64,000 nt of DNA from assembly GCF_000720325.1 (NCBI RefSeq), contig NZ_JOJM01000024.1, forward strand, positions 1-64,000, in the 5' to 3' direction. The stretch's first letter is position 1. Each line of letters opens with the position of its first letter. The notes under the pieces were generated by a model. The model had not been told where the DNA came from. It did not search any database and worked only from the letters and a program-made list of their open reading frames with translations. This document shows positions 37,098 through 46,021 of this stretch, in pieces. Source of the DNA: Streptomyces sp. NRRL B-1347 (lineage in GTDB: Bacteria > Actinomycetota > Actinomycetes > Streptomycetales > Streptomycetaceae). The position numbers were made by a program, and so were the translations under genes.

Positions 37098-37628
37098 TCA
37101 GCCCGCATCCGGTGACTCCTGGCGCGCTTGCGGAAGGACCGGCTGGAGGACCAGCATCCGCTCGACGATGCGCAGGAACATCGCCGCGTCGCGCAGCAGG
37201 TCGTCGGCGTCGCGGACGCTGGCCGCACCCTGGATGCCCGCTTCCGCGCGGGCCCTGCGGGCGGCTCCGGAGGCGAACAGGGCGCTCCACTCGGTCAGCT
37301 CGGGGGCTATCTCGGGCAGCACTTCCCAGGCGCTGCGGATGCGCTGCCTGCGCCGGGGGTTGAGCTCGGGGCGGCCGCGGGCGGCGAGGACCGCGGCCGC
37401 GGTGCGCAGGGCGGCCAGGTGGGCCGTGGCATAGCGCTCGTTCGGAGGGTCCAGGCGGGCGGCCTCGTCGAGTCCGGCGCGGGCCTGGGCGAGCAGTTCG
37501 AGGGCGGCGGGCGGGGCCGTGGCGCGGCGCAGGACGGGGTGCACGTCGCTCGCCGGACCGGTCAGTGAGGGGGCAGGGCCTGCGGCGCGGCGCCGGTGTG
37601 CGGCGGCCGCTGCGTGCGAACGGGCCAT
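37098..37628 (-). CDS. SAV_6107-family HEPN-domain protein
   Basis: 176-aa, mostly helical protein matching the Streptomyces SAV_6107-type HEPN family by its position and by the helical stretch ALELLAQARAGLDEAARLDPPNERYATAHLAALRTAAAVLAARGRP. HEPN domains often are RNases in toxin systems, but the R-x4-6-H catalytic motif is not evident here, and there is no antitoxin neighbour. The C-terminal half resembles a dimeric helical bundle (ADDLLRDAAMFLRIVERML). ATG at 37628 with a clear AGGAGG. Function unknown. Confidence 0.8.
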   Translation of the reverse strand: MARSHAAAAAHRRRAAGPAPSLTGPASDVHPVLRRATAPPAALELLAQARAGLDEAARLDPPNERYATAHLAALRTAAAVLAARGRPELNPRRRQRIRSAWEVLPEIAPELTEWSALFASGAARRARAEAGIQGAASVRDADDLLRDAAMFLRIVERMLVLQPVLPQARQESPDAG

Positions 37629-37717
37629 GACGAACCTCCTGTCGTCTGTGTGACGGCGCAGTGGCCGTATGTGCCCATCGTGGGGTACGCCACTGACAAT
37701 CGCGCTGACCTGGCCCT

Positions 37718-37746
37718 TTGCCTCGATCGGGGGTTCGGGCTACCTT
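37718..37746 (+). promoter_or_regulatory. Predicted promoter of the ABC-YhgE-TetR operon
   Basis: TTGCCT (37718-37723), 17 bp, TACCTT (37741-37746). The start would fall at about 37753, inside the TetR-type operator; the leader would be about 185 nt. Confidence 0.55.
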
Positions 37747-37750
37747 TTGT

Positions 37751-37764
37751 ACTGACTGGTCAGT
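37751..37764. promoter_or_regulatory. TetR-type operator palindrome
   Basis: ACTGAC-TG-GTCAGT is a perfect 6-bp inverted repeat with a 2-bp centre, placed at the predicted transcription start. The TetR gene at the end of the same operon is the obvious candidate, giving autoregulation. Confidence 0.65.
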
Positions 37765-37773
37765 TCAAAAACT

Positions 37774-37860
37774 CTCGGCTCGGCTCGACTCGGCTCGACG
37801 ACTCGGCTCGGCCCGGCCCGGCGGCCCGGCCCGGCGTCTCGGCCCGGCGGCTCGGCTCGC
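37774..37860 (+). repeat. CTCGG/CCCGG pentamer tract in an operon leader
   Basis: About 17 degenerate units of CTCGG, CTCGA or CCCGG run through the 5' leader of the ABC operon. A second pair of CTTGCCCGGC-like copies follows to about 37894. Likely slippage-prone. Confidence 0.65.
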
Positions 37861-37936
37861 CGACTTGCCCGGCCTTTGGGCTTGCCCGGCTTTTCGGCTC
37901 ACACGCTTCGGACGACGTGGAAAGGCGAGGAAGACC

Positions 37937-38755
37937 GTGAACGGTTCGCACGGCGCCGCCGTCAGTGCGGCGGACTTCGGACTCCAGGGACCACGGGGCT
38001 GGGCGTTCCGTGGCATCGGCTTCACGGCGGAGCCGGGCGCGCTCATCGCCGTCGAAGGCCCCTCCGGGTCCGGCCGCACCTGTCTGCTGCTCGCCCTCAC
38101 GGGGCGCATGCGGACCACCGAGGGCACGGCGTCCGTGGGCCGCGCCCGGCTGCCCGGGCAGCTCGCCGCGGTGCGCCGGATCAGCGCGCTCGGCCCGGTC
38201 CCCGGCGTCAACGACCTCGACCCCGCGCTGACCGTCGCCGAGCACCTGCGGGAGCGCGCGCTCCTGGAGCGGCGGTACGAGGGCTCGCTGCGCGGGCTGC
38301 TGCGCCCGCACAGCGAGCGGGCGACCGAGTCCCGGCTGCGGATCGACACCGCGCTCAGGGCCGCCGGGCTCGACGCCGGCGCGCTCCCCAAGGGCTCGCG
38401 GACGTCGGTGCGGGACCTGGAGCGCCTCGACGCGCTGCGGCTCTCGGTGGCGCTCGCGCTCATCGGGCGCCCCCGGCTGCTCGGCGTCGACGACACCGAC
38501 CTCAAGCTGTCGGACGCCGAGCGGGACGCCGCCTGGGACCTGCTGCGGTCCGTCGCCGCGCGCGGGACGACGGTCGTGGCCGTGTGCAGCGAGGCCCCCG
38601 AGGGCGCGGTCGTCGTATCGACGGTGGCGGGCAGCACGTCCGGCACCGCGCCCTCCCCCGCCGAGCGGACCGCCCCCTCCAGCCCTACTGACTCCACTGA
38701 CCCCACCGACGACAAGGAGACGGCGGATGCGCTCCCCGAAGCTCGCCGCGCTTGA
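37937..38755 (+). CDS. ABC-transporter-type ATPase, degenerate
   Basis: 272 aa. Walker A is intact (GPSGSGRTCLLLAL near residue 40), but the LSGGQ signature is replaced (SVRDLERLDALRLSVAL near 160), the Walker B end reads GVDDTD with Asp instead of the catalytic Glu, and the H-loop His is missing (VVAVCSEAP). It may bind but hardly hydrolyse ATP. A Ser/Thr/Pro-rich tail of 40 aa overlaps the next gene by 29 bp. GTG at 37937 after GAGGAAG. Its partner is the YhgE protein downstream. Confidence 0.75.
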   Translation: MNGSHGAAVSAADFGLQGPRGWAFRGIGFTAEPGALIAVEGPSGSGRTCLLLALTGRMRTTEGTASVGRARLPGQLAAVRRISALGPVPGVNDLDPALTVAEHLRERALLERRYEGSLRGLLRPHSERATESRLRIDTALRAAGLDAGALPKGSRTSVRDLERLDALRLSVALALIGRPRLLGVDDTDLKLSDAERDAAWDLLRSVAARGTTVVAVCSEAPEGAVVVSTVAGSTSGTAPSPAERTAPSSPTDSTDPTDDKETADALPEARRA

Positions 38756-40811
38756 GCTCAAGCGCTTCGGCAGGGGCAGGCTCCCGCGCGCGGCACTCGT
38801 CGCGCTCCTGCTGCTCCCCCTGCTGTACGGCGCGCTGTACCTGTGCTCGTTCTGGGATCCCTACGGCCGCCTCGACCGGATCCCCGTGGCCCTCGTGAAC
38901 GACGACAAGGGCGCCACGGTCGACGGCAAGAAGCTCGCGGCGGGCGACGGCATCGTCAAGAAGCTGCGCGACAGCGAGACCTTCGACTGGCGCGAGGTGA
39001 GCTCCGCCGAGGCCCGCGAGGGCGTCGAGGACGGCACGTACTACCTCTCGCTGACCATGCCGTCGGACTTCAGCGAGCGCGTCGCGTCGAGCTCGGGCGC
39101 CTCTCCGGCGGCGGGGGCCCTCCAGGTCCGCACGAACGACGCGAACAACTACATCGTCGGGCAGATCTCCCGCACGGTGTTCTCGGAGGTCCGCACGGCG
39201 GCCTCCACGAAGGCCTCGCGCGGCTTCCTCGACAAGATCTTCATCTCGTTCTCCGACATCCACGGGGCGACGGCGAAGGCGGCCAAGGGCGCCGACAAGC
39301 TCGAAGGCGGCATCGGAAAGGCGAAGAAGGGCTCCAAGGACCTCGTCGACGGCCTGAAGAACGCCAAGGACGGCAGCGGGGACCTCGCCTCGGGCATCGG
39401 GAAGCTGCACACCGGCGCGGGCGACCTGGAGGACGGCTCGCGCCGCGTCGCGGACGGCACGCGGAAGCTGGCCGACCGCGTCAACGGCGAGGCGGCCAAG
39501 GTGCGGCCGTATCTGAAGGACAACGGCAAGACCCTCGGCGACAGCGCGCAGCTCGTCGCCGACTCCTCCAAGGCGGTCCGCCACAACCTGGCCACCCTGG
39601 TCGAGCGGGCCCCCAAGGCGGCCGCCGACGCCAAGGAGGCGTCGGCCGCCCTGGACGGCCTCTACGAAGAGCAGTGCCGGCAAGCCCCCGAGGCCCCTTC
39701 CTGGTGCCCGAAGCTGAAGAAGGCCAAGGAGGTCGCGGCCGACGTCTCGACCGTCGCCGGGGACGTCGACACGCTGGTCGAGGACCAGAACGGCGACCTG
39801 AAGCGGCTCGACACGAGCCTCGCCACGCTCCAGAAGAAGGCCCAGGGCCTCGCCGACCGCGCCCCGCACCTGGACGAGGAGCTGGACAAGACCGTCAGGG
39901 ACGTCAACGCGCTCAACAAGGGCGCCGGAGACGTCGCCAAGGGCGCCAAGAAGCTGCACACGGGCCTCGGCACCGCCAGGACCGGCGCCACGGACCTGGA
40001 CACGGGCGTCGGCAAGCTGAAGACGGGCGCGAGCGACCTCGACGGCGGCATGTTCAAACTGGCCGACGGCTCCGAGAAGTTGGCGGGCGGCCTGCACGAC
40101 GGCGTCAAGAAGATCCCCGACTACGACAAGAAGGACCGCGACCAGCGCACCGATGTCATGGCCGACCCGGTGCAGCTCGCCTCCCAGTCGCTGCACAAGG
40201 CGCCCAACTACGGCACCGGCTTCGCCCCGTACTTCATCCCGCTGTCCCTGTGGGTCGGCGCGATGGTGGCGTACATGCTGATCCAGCCGCTCAACCGGCG
40301 GGCGCTCGCCGCGGGCGCCGCCGCGTGGCGCGTCGCGCTCGCGGGCTGGCTGCCGGTCGCGGCCCTGGGGGTGCTGCAAGTGGCCGCGCTGATGTCCGTG
40401 CTGCACTGGGGCCTCGGCCTCCAGATGACGCGGGCGGCCGGGACCATCGGCTTCCTGACCCTGGTGACGGCCTGCTTCGCGGCCATCGTGCAGTGGCTGA
40501 ACGCCCGCTTCGGGGCGGCCGGGCGCATCCTCGTCCTCGCGGTCCTGATGCTCCAGCTGACGTCGGCGGGCGGCACGTACCCCGTGCAGACGAGCCCGGG
40601 CTTCTTCCGCGCGATCCACCCCTACTTGCCGATGAGTTACGTCGTCGACGCCCTCAGGAGGCTCATCACGGGCGGCGGCCTGGGCCCGGTATGGCAGGCG
40701 TGCGCGGTCCTGGCGGCGTTCACGGCGGGCGCCCTCGCGCTCACCGCCGTCACCGCGCGCCGCAAGCAGGTGTGGACACTCGACCGGCTGCATCCGGAGC
40801 TGAGCCTGTGA
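38727..40811 (+). CDS. YhgE/Pip-type ABC-2-like membrane protein
   Basis: 694 aa. One helix near residue 20-40, an extracytoplasmic region of about 420 aa with repeated GxxDLxxG/ K-x-L-x-x-G heptads (GADKLEGGIGKAKKGSKD...), typical of YhgE/Pip proteins, then five or six helices (about 490-680). Family members relate to phage receptors and ESX-like or type VII-like export, mostly unproven. ATG at 38727 overlaps the ATPase gene by 29 bp. Acts with the ATPase, perhaps in export or envelope stress; inferred. Confidence 0.88.
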   Translation: MRSPKLAALELKRFGRGRLPRAALVALLLLPLLYGALYLCSFWDPYGRLDRIPVALVNDDKGATVDGKKLAAGDGIVKKLRDSETFDWREVSSAEAREGVEDGTYYLSLTMPSDFSERVASSSGASPAAGALQVRTNDANNYIVGQISRTVFSEVRTAASTKASRGFLDKIFISFSDIHGATAKAAKGADKLEGGIGKAKKGSKDLVDGLKNAKDGSGDLASGIGKLHTGAGDLEDGSRRVADGTRKLADRVNGEAAKVRPYLKDNGKTLGDSAQLVADSSKAVRHNLATLVERAPKAAADAKEASAALDGLYEEQCRQAPEAPSWCPKLKKAKEVAADVSTVAGDVDTLVEDQNGDLKRLDTSLATLQKKAQGLADRAPHLDEELDKTVRDVNALNKGAGDVAKGAKKLHTGLGTARTGATDLDTGVGKLKTGASDLDGGMFKLADGSEKLAGGLHDGVKKIPDYDKKDRDQRTDVMADPVQLASQSLHKAPNYGTGFAPYFIPLSLWVGAMVAYMLIQPLNRRALAAGAAAWRVALAGWLPVAALGVLQVAALMSVLHWGLGLQMTRAAGTIGFLTLVTACFAAIVQWLNARFGAAGRILVLAVLMLQLTSAGGTYPVQTSPGFFRAIHPYLPMSYVVDALRRLITGGGLGPVWQACAVLAAFTAGALALTAVTARRKQVWTLDRLHPELSL

Positions 40812-41458
40812 ACGGGACGGAACCTGTGAAAATCAGGCACATGGAAAGCAGCGCGAGCAGCACGCGGCGTGAGGCCACCCGGCAGAAGTTGTACGAAGCC
40901 GCCGTCACCCTCATAGCGGAACAGGGGTTCTCCGCCACGACAGTTGACGAGATCGCCGAACGGGCGGGTGTCGCGAAAGGCACGGTCTACTACAACTTCG
41001 CCAGCAAGTCCGTCCTCTTCGAAGAGCTGCTGCGGCACGGCGTCGGCCTGCTCACCGCCTCCCTGAAGGACGCCGCCGAGCGGACCGTCCTGGAGGGCGG
41101 CAGCAAGGTCGACGCCCTGGACGCGATGATCCGCGCGGGCCTCCTCTTCATCGACCGCTACCCGGCCTTCACCCAGCTGTACGTCGCCGAGCTGTGGCGG
41201 ACGAACCGGGCCTGGCAGTCCACGCTGATGGTCGTCCGCCAGCAGGCCGTCGCCGTGGTCGAGGACGTCCTGCGCGCGGGCGTCGCCAACGGCGAGCTCA
41301 GCGAGGAGATCGACATCCCCCTGACGGCGGCGGCGCTCGTCGGCATGGTCCTGGTGGCCGCGCTCGACTGGCAGTCCTTCCAGCCGGAGCGCTCGCTCGA
41401 TGACGTGCACGCGGCGCTGTCCCGGCTGCTCCAGGGGCGGGTGAGCGGCAGCCGCTGA
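40808..41458 (+). CDS. TetR/AcrR-family transcriptional regulator
   Basis: 216 aa. N-terminal helix-turn-helix: AAVTLIAEQGFSATTVDEIAERAGVAKGTVYYNFASKSVLFEEL (about residues 24-65). The C-terminal ligand domain is helical. GTG at 40808 is coupled to the YhgE stop (GTGA) and has GGAG eight bases upstream; other starts are GTG 40826 and ATG 40841. As the last gene of the operon it probably represses it through the ACTGAC-TG-GTCAGT operator at 37751. Confidence 0.9.
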   Translation: MNGTEPVKIRHMESSASSTRREATRQKLYEAAVTLIAEQGFSATTVDEIAERAGVAKGTVYYNFASKSVLFEELLRHGVGLLTASLKDAAERTVLEGGSKVDALDAMIRAGLLFIDRYPAFTQLYVAELWRTNRAWQSTLMVVRQQAVAVVEDVLRAGVANGELSEEIDIPLTAAALVGMVLVAALDWQSFQPERSLDDVHAALSRLLQGRVSGSR

Positions 41459-41837
41459 CCCGGGCGGGCCACCGGCCGGCACACGGCCTCCGGTTCACCC
41501 GTTCGTACGCGTCCCCGTCGCGCGGCGCCGGTCCGGTGCGGCCTGGCACAGGCACACCGGACCGGCGCTTTCTCGGTCCCCCGCGCGACCCCCGTGGTCG
41601 TTCCCCCGGTCGCCCCCGTGACCTCGCTCCCGCCCTGTGCAGGCAGGAGGAGCGGCCAAGGGCGCCGCCCCGTTCCGCCGCCCCGTGTCGGCGGTGCCGG
41701 TGCCGCGCCCTTCTCCGTGTCATCACTCTCCCGTCCGCGCACGTCGGACCCCATCCGCGCGCGTACTCATCTCCGCCCCTAGGTACGGATACTCAGACCC
41801 GGGTGCTCAAGCGCAGGCCGGAACGTCGCTTGCTAGT
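41459..41837. other. Intergenic stretch after the TetR gene
   Basis: About 380 bp with a Pro/Arg-type open frame in several phases but no ribosome site or family match. Nothing recognised apart from the downstream promoter. Confidence 0.45.
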
Positions 41838-41843
41838 TACGAT
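41838..41843 (+). promoter_or_regulatory. Predicted -10 of leaderless DUF4126 mRNA
   Basis: TACGAT is 7 nt before the GTG at 41851; no Shine-Dalgarno. Confidence 0.5.
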
Positions 41844-41850
41844 CACGTCC

Positions 41851-42465
41851 GTGTCCGTACTTCCCCTGGTGTTCACCAGCGGCTGGGCCAGCGGGATCAA
41901 CGCCTACGCGGTGGTCCTGCTGCTCGGCGTCTTCGGCGCCACGGGGCTCTCCGACGACGTGCCCGAGTCGCTGCAGAGCCCGGGGGTGCTGATCGCCGCG
42001 GGCGTGCTCTTCGCCTGCGAGGCTGTCGCCGACAAGATCCCGTACGTGGACTCGGTGTGGGACGCCGTGCACACCGTCATCAGACCGCTGTCCGGCGCCT
42101 GGGTGGGCGCGCTGCTCGCCGGGCAGAGCGGTTCGCTGTCGGACGTGGCGGCGGGCGCCATCGGCGGCTCCACGGCCCTGGCGAGCCACGCCGTGAAGGC
42201 CGGGACGCGGATGGCGGTCAACACCTCGCCGGAGCCGTTCAGCAACGCGATCCTGAGCACGGCGGAGGACCTCGGCGTCGGCGGGGTGGTCAGCTTCGCG
42301 ATGTTCCACCCCGAGGCCGCGGCGATCATCGCGGGCGTGCTGCTGCTCCTCGGCGTGCTGCTGCTTGCCTTCCTCGCCTCGCGCATCCGCCGGTTCCTGC
42401 GGCGCAGGGCGCAGCGCCGCGAGGAGCGCCGCCTCGCGGCCGCGGCGGACCGGCCACCGGACTGA
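41851..42465 (+). CDS. DUF4126 domain-containing membrane protein
   Basis: 204-aa membrane protein. Four to five hydrophobic segments; the family blocks TSGWASGINAYAVVLLLGVFG at the N-terminus, DKIPYVDSVWDAVHTVIRPLSGAWVGALL near 70 and ASHAVKAGTRMAVNTSPEPFSN near 110 are clear. The C-terminus is very Arg/Glu-rich (about 170-204). Role unknown; the family is widespread in proteobacteria and actinobacteria. GTG at 41851 is chosen for the leaderless promoter and because upstream codons lie outside the conserved domain. Confidence 0.88.
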   Translation: MSVLPLVFTSGWASGINAYAVVLLLGVFGATGLSDDVPESLQSPGVLIAAGVLFACEAVADKIPYVDSVWDAVHTVIRPLSGAWVGALLAGQSGSLSDVAAGAIGGSTALASHAVKAGTRMAVNTSPEPFSNAILSTAEDLGVGGVVSFAMFHPEAAAIIAGVLLLLGVLLLAFLASRIRRFLRRRAQRREERRLAAAADRPPD

Positions 42466-42542
42466 ACCGCTCCCGGTCCGCGCCGCCGCCGGGGCGGGGG
42501 CCGTAGGGGCGGGCGGCCGACGGCGTTGTCAGTGGCGGCGGA

Positions 42543-42548
42543 TAAAGT
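42543..42548 (+). promoter_or_regulatory. Predicted -10 of leaderless CrtI-like gene
   Basis: TAAAGT is 7 nt before the ATG at 42556; no Shine-Dalgarno. Confidence 0.5.
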
Positions 42549-42555
42549 CCCTGGC

Positions 42556-44118
42556 ATGGCACGGATTGTGGTGATCGGCGCCGGGATGGGCGCGATGACG
42601 GCCGCCGCCCGGCTGGCCGTCGCGGGCCACCGGGTGGTGGTGCACGAGCGCTCGCGGACGTACGGCGGCGCGGTCGGCCGCGTGGAGCGCGACGGCTTCG
42701 GCTTCGACACGGGCCCGGCCCTGCTGCACCTGCCCGCGGTCTACCGCGACCTGTTCGTGAAGACGGGCAAGCAGTCCCTTGAAGACTGCGTCGAGCTGTC
42801 GCAGGTCGAGCCCGCGGTCCGGCACGTCTTCGCGGACGGCACGACGACGGACCTGCCGAACGCCTCGCGGGCGGGCGTCAGCGAGGCCCTGGACGCGGCC
42901 CTCGGCTCCGGCGCGGGCGACCTGTGGTCGGCGTTCATGAACCGCGCGCGGGAGGCCTGGGACCGCACCCGCCGCCCCCTCCTGGAAGAGCCCCTGTGGC
43001 CGAACTGGCAGGTGCTCGCCGACCGCGAGCCCTACCCCTCGGTCGCCCGCCGCAGGCTGCTGCGCAAGGAGCGGCGCGCGGTCACGCTCGCCGAGATCGG
43101 CGCCTTCGAGCTGGACGGCGAGCCCCGGCTGTGCGCCCTCCTTGAGCACTTCGCCCTCGCCCACGGCCTCGACCCGCGGACGGCGCCCGCGAGCGCGGCC
43201 GTCCTGCCCTATCTGGAGCAGACCTTCGGCTCGTGGTCGGTGCGCGGCGGCCTGCACGCCCTCGCCGGGGCGGTGTACGAGCGGTGCCGCGCCCGCAGGG
43301 TCGAGTTCGCCTTCGGCTCGGCCGTGACGCGGATCGTGGTCAAGGACGGCCGCGCGGCGGGCGTCGAGCTGGCGGACGGCACCGTGGTCGACGCGGACTT
43401 CGTGGTGGCGGGCATCCCGCCGCGCGCCCTCGACGCCCTGCTGTCCGACACGACCGGCCCGGACACGGGCACAGGTACGGACACAGGCACCGGCATCGGC
43501 ACCGGCACGGGGACACCGGCCCGCGCCTCCGGCGACGTCCCCGCGCAGTCCGGCCTCCCCAGCCGTCTCACCGTCCTGCTGGCCCTGCGCGGAGCCCGCC
43601 CCGACGGCACCCCGCATCGCACGGTGCTGCACACCCCGGACCGCGCGGACGAGCTCGACCGGGTCTTCGGGCCGCGCCCCGGGCTCCCCGCCGCCCCGAC
43701 CCTCGCCGTCCTGCGCCCGGACGACCCGGCGAGCAGGCCGGACGCGGACCACGAGGCCGTGACCCTTACCGCCACGGTCCCCGCGGGCGCCACCGTCACG
43801 GACGCGGACGTACGAGGGCTCTTGGAGCGCGCCGAGTCCGCCGTCCCCGGCCTGCGCGACCGCCTCCTGTGGCACGAGGTCCGCACCCCGGCCGATGTTG
43901 AGGAGGCCACCGGCGCCGTCGGCGGCGCGGTCCCCGCGCCCGCTCTCGCGGCGGCCGGAGGGCGCCTGCTGCACCCCGCCAACAGCACGGCCGTGGCGGG
44001 CCTGTTCGCGGCCGGAGGCTGGGCGCACCCCGGCGGCGGGCTGCCGCACGCGGGCATGTCCGGCACGCTGGTCGCCGGGCTGATCGTGGAGGGGCCGGAG
44101 TTCCGCGGCTCCCAGTGA
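42556..44118 (+). CDS. CrtI/phytoene-desaturase-like FAD-dependent oxidoreductase
   Basis: 520 aa. Dinucleotide-binding VVIGAGMGAMTAAARLAVAGH at the N-terminus, then the FAD-linked RVERDGFGFDTGPALLHLP block, and the C-terminal FAAGGWAHPGGGLPHAGMSG, all typical of the CrtI/flavin monoamine family. No carotenoid genes adjoin, so it may act on another lipid or polyprenoid. A Gly/Thr repeat (about residues 303-320) sits in a loop between domains. Convergent with the next gene; stops are 4 bp apart. Confidence 0.85.
   Translation: MARIVVIGAGMGAMTAAARLAVAGHRVVVHERSRTYGGAVGRVERDGFGFDTGPALLHLPAVYRDLFVKTGKQSLEDCVELSQVEPAVRHVFADGTTTDLPNASRAGVSEALDAALGSGAGDLWSAFMNRAREAWDRTRRPLLEEPLWPNWQVLADREPYPSVARRRLLRKERRAVTLAEIGAFELDGEPRLCALLEHFALAHGLDPRTAPASAAVLPYLEQTFGSWSVRGGLHALAGAVYERCRARRVEFAFGSAVTRIVVKDGRAAGVELADGTVVDADFVVAGIPPRALDALLSDTTGPDTGTGTDTGTGIGTGTGTPARASGDVPAQSGLPSRLTVLLALRGARPDGTPHRTVLHTPDRADELDRVFGPRPGLPAAPTLAVLRPDDPASRPDADHEAVTLTATVPAGATVTDADVRGLLERAESAVPGLRDRLLWHEVRTPADVEEATGAVGGAVPAPALAAAGGRLLHPANSTAVAGLFAAGGWAHPGGGLPHAGMSGTLVAGLIVEGPEFRGSQ
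43462..43515 (+). repeat. Gly-Thr hexanucleotide repeat inside the CrtI-like gene
   Basis: Tandem GGCACx/GACACx units encode DTGTGTDTGTGIGTGTGT. Likely a slippage-prone insertion in a loop; length may vary between strains. Confidence 0.6.
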
Positions 44119-44122
44119 GCCG

Positions 44123-45046
44123 TCAGTAGCGGTACTGCTGCTCGCCGTTGTACCCCGGCTCGTAGCCGAAGACGTTCCCGTGCTCCGGCTCGCCCTCCGC
44201 GGGGTCGAACGGCGGGTACGGGGGCTGCTCGGGCGGCGGTTCGGAGCCATAGGGCGCGGCGTCGCCAGTGCGCTGGTGCGGCACCCAGACGCCGCCGGGC
44301 GGGGTGTCCTGGAAGCCCGCGCTGTAGGTGTCCCCGCCGTAGGGCGCGTAGGCGGCCTTGTCGGCGTACGCGTCGTAGCTCGGCTGGGCGCCGTACGTCT
44401 GCGGGCCGATGTACGGGTCGGAGTAGGCGGCGTACCGCTGCTCCCCGGTGTCGCCGTAGGCGAAGTTCAGGGGGTCCTGCTGGGCCGGTGCGCCCTGCTG
44501 GTCGTACGGGGCGTAGGTGTCGAAGGCGTAGCCGTCGGCGGGGGCGGGCGGGGCCTGCGGGGCGCCTCCGTAGACGCCGTACTGGCCGGTGTCGTCGGGC
44601 ATCGGCTCGGGTGCGTACACGCCGGGCCCTGCGGTCTGCACCTCCATCATGGCCGTCGACTCCAGCGCGTCCGGCTCGGCGGACGCGCCCGGAGCGGCGG
44701 CGTCCGCCTCGTACTCCAGGTCGGAGACCTGGAGCGTGGGCTGCTGGGCGGCGGCGCCGGAACCCGCCTTGCGGCGCTTGCTAGCGCCGGGCTTCCCGCC
44801 GATCGCCCAGCCGCTGGCGAAGCCGCGGCGGAACGACAGCGTCACATAGGTCTGCCCGACGGCGAAGGCAACGGCGCCCGCCGCGATCACGAGGACGGAC
44901 GACAGCAGCACGCCGACGACCACGCCGAGGAAGCCGCCGAACGCGAGGATCCGCCAGCGCAGCCGCGCCTTGTACTGCAGCAACACCTCGCCGAGCAGCC
45001 ACAGCGCGACCGCGCCGAACGCGATGTAGAGGACCGTCAAGCCCAT
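44123..45046 (-). CDS. Tyr/Pro-rich membrane protein of unknown function
   Basis: 307 aa. Two hydrophobic segments (about 5-22 and 35-70, GGFLGVVVGVLLSSVLVIAAGAVAFAVGQ) are followed by a basic KRRK patch and a 200-aa low-complexity tail rich in Tyr, Pro, Ala, Gly, Asp and Gln (YGVYGGAPQAPPAPAD...). I do not recognise a family domain. The tail looks intrinsically disordered. ATG at 45046 after GAGGGG. Lies 42 bp from metF on the same strand, perhaps co-transcribed with it. Confidence 0.75.
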   Translation of the reverse strand: MGLTVLYIAFGAVALWLLGEVLLQYKARLRWRILAFGGFLGVVVGVLLSSVLVIAAGAVAFAVGQTYVTLSFRRGFASGWAIGGKPGASKRRKAGSGAAAQQPTLQVSDLEYEADAAAPGASAEPDALESTAMMEVQTAGPGVYAPEPMPDDTGQYGVYGGAPQAPPAPADGYAFDTYAPYDQQGAPAQQDPLNFAYGDTGEQRYAAYSDPYIGPQTYGAQPSYDAYADKAAYAPYGGDTYSAGFQDTPPGGVWVPHQRTGDAAPYGSEPPPEQPPYPPFDPAEGEPEHGNVFGYEPGYNGEQQYRY

Positions 45047-45088
45047 GTACGCCCCTCTCCCCTGCGGTCGCCGCGCGGGTACGACCGG

Positions 45089-46009
45089 TCAGGCCTGCTG
45101 GTGGTGCAGGCCCAGGTTCTCGTAGATCTCCAGTGTCGCCGTGGAGTTGTTCAGCGTGATGAAGTGCAGCCCCGGGACGCCCTCGGCGAGGAGCCGCGCG
45201 CAGAACTCCGTCGCGAACTCGATACCAATGGAGCGTACAGCGGCGGGATCGTCCTGCGCCGAGAGGATCCGCTCTTTGAGCGCGGGCGGGAAGTCCGCGT
45301 TGCTGAGCTGCGGAAGCCGCTCCAGCTGGCGCACGTTCGTGACCGGCATGATCTCGGGGATGATCGGCGTCTCGCAGCCCGCCGCGGCGACGCGGTCGCG
45401 CAGCCGCAGGTACTCCTCGGGGTGGAAGAACATCTGCGTGATCGCGTAGTCCGCGCCCGCGCGGCACTTGTCGACGAAGTGCCGGACGTCGGAGTCCCAG
45501 TCGGCCGAGCGCGGGTGCCTCGCGGGGAAGGCCGCGACGCCCACGCAGAAGTCGCCGGACTCCTTGATGAGCTGGACCAGTTCGGCGGCGTATGTCAGGC
45601 CTTCGGGGTGTTTGACCCATTCGCCCATCGGGTCGCCGGGCGGGTCACCGCGGAGCGCGAGCATGTTGCGGATCCCGGCGTCCGCGTACTGCCCGATGAT
45701 GTTGCGCAGCTCGGCGACCGAGTGGTCGACGGCGGTGAGGTGGGCGACCGGGGTGAGCGTCGAGTCGGCGACGATCTGCTGGGTCTCCTTGACCGTGCCC
45801 GCGCGCGTGGAGCCACCGGCTCCGTACGTCACGGACACGAAGCTCGGCGCGACCGCCTCGACCCTGCGCAGCGAGTTCCACAGGTTCCGCTCACCCTTGG
45901 GGGTCTTCGGCGCAGAGAACTCGAAGGAGTACGTGGTCTTGCCGGTCGCGAGCATGTCGCGCACGGTGCGTGCGCGGTCCGTCCTGGTGGAAGCAGTGCC
46001 TAGGGCCAT
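45089..46009 (-). CDS. metF: 5,10-methylenetetrahydrofolate reductase
   Basis: 306-aa FAD enzyme reducing methylene-THF to methyl-THF, which feeds methionine synthase. The TIM-barrel start [18 protein letters not shown] near residue 27, [14 protein letters not shown] near 58, [10 protein letters not shown] near 118 and the [19 protein letters not shown] stretch near 185 fit MetF. TAACCT six bases before the ATG at 46009 suggests leaderless mRNA. Slightly longer N-terminus than E. coli MetF. Confidence 0.95.
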   Translation of the reverse strand: MALGTASTRTDRARTVRDMLATGKTTYSFEFSAPKTPKGERNLWNSLRRVEAVAPSFVSVTYGAGGSTRAGTVKETQQIVADSTLTPVAHLTAVDHSVAELRNIIGQYADAGIRNMLALRGDPPGDPMGEWVKHPEGLTYAAELVQLIKESGDFCVGVAAFPARHPRSADWDSDVRHFVDKCRAGADYAITQMFFHPEEYLRLRDRVAAAGCETPIIPEIMPVTNVRQLERLPQLSNADFPPALKERILSAQDDPAAVRSIGIEFATEFCARLLAEGVPGLHFITLNNSTATLEIYENLGLHHQQA

Positions 46010-46015
46010 ACCGGC

Positions 46016-46021
46016 AGGTTA
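46016..46021 (-). promoter_or_regulatory. Predicted -10 of leaderless metF mRNA
   Basis: Minus strand TAACCT (46021-46016), 6 nt before the ATG at 46009. Confidence 0.5.

Noticed and set aside
41536..41850. A longer N-terminus for the DUF4126 protein
   Set aside because: The upstream part is Arg/Pro-rich, unlike the family, and lies before the predicted promoter.
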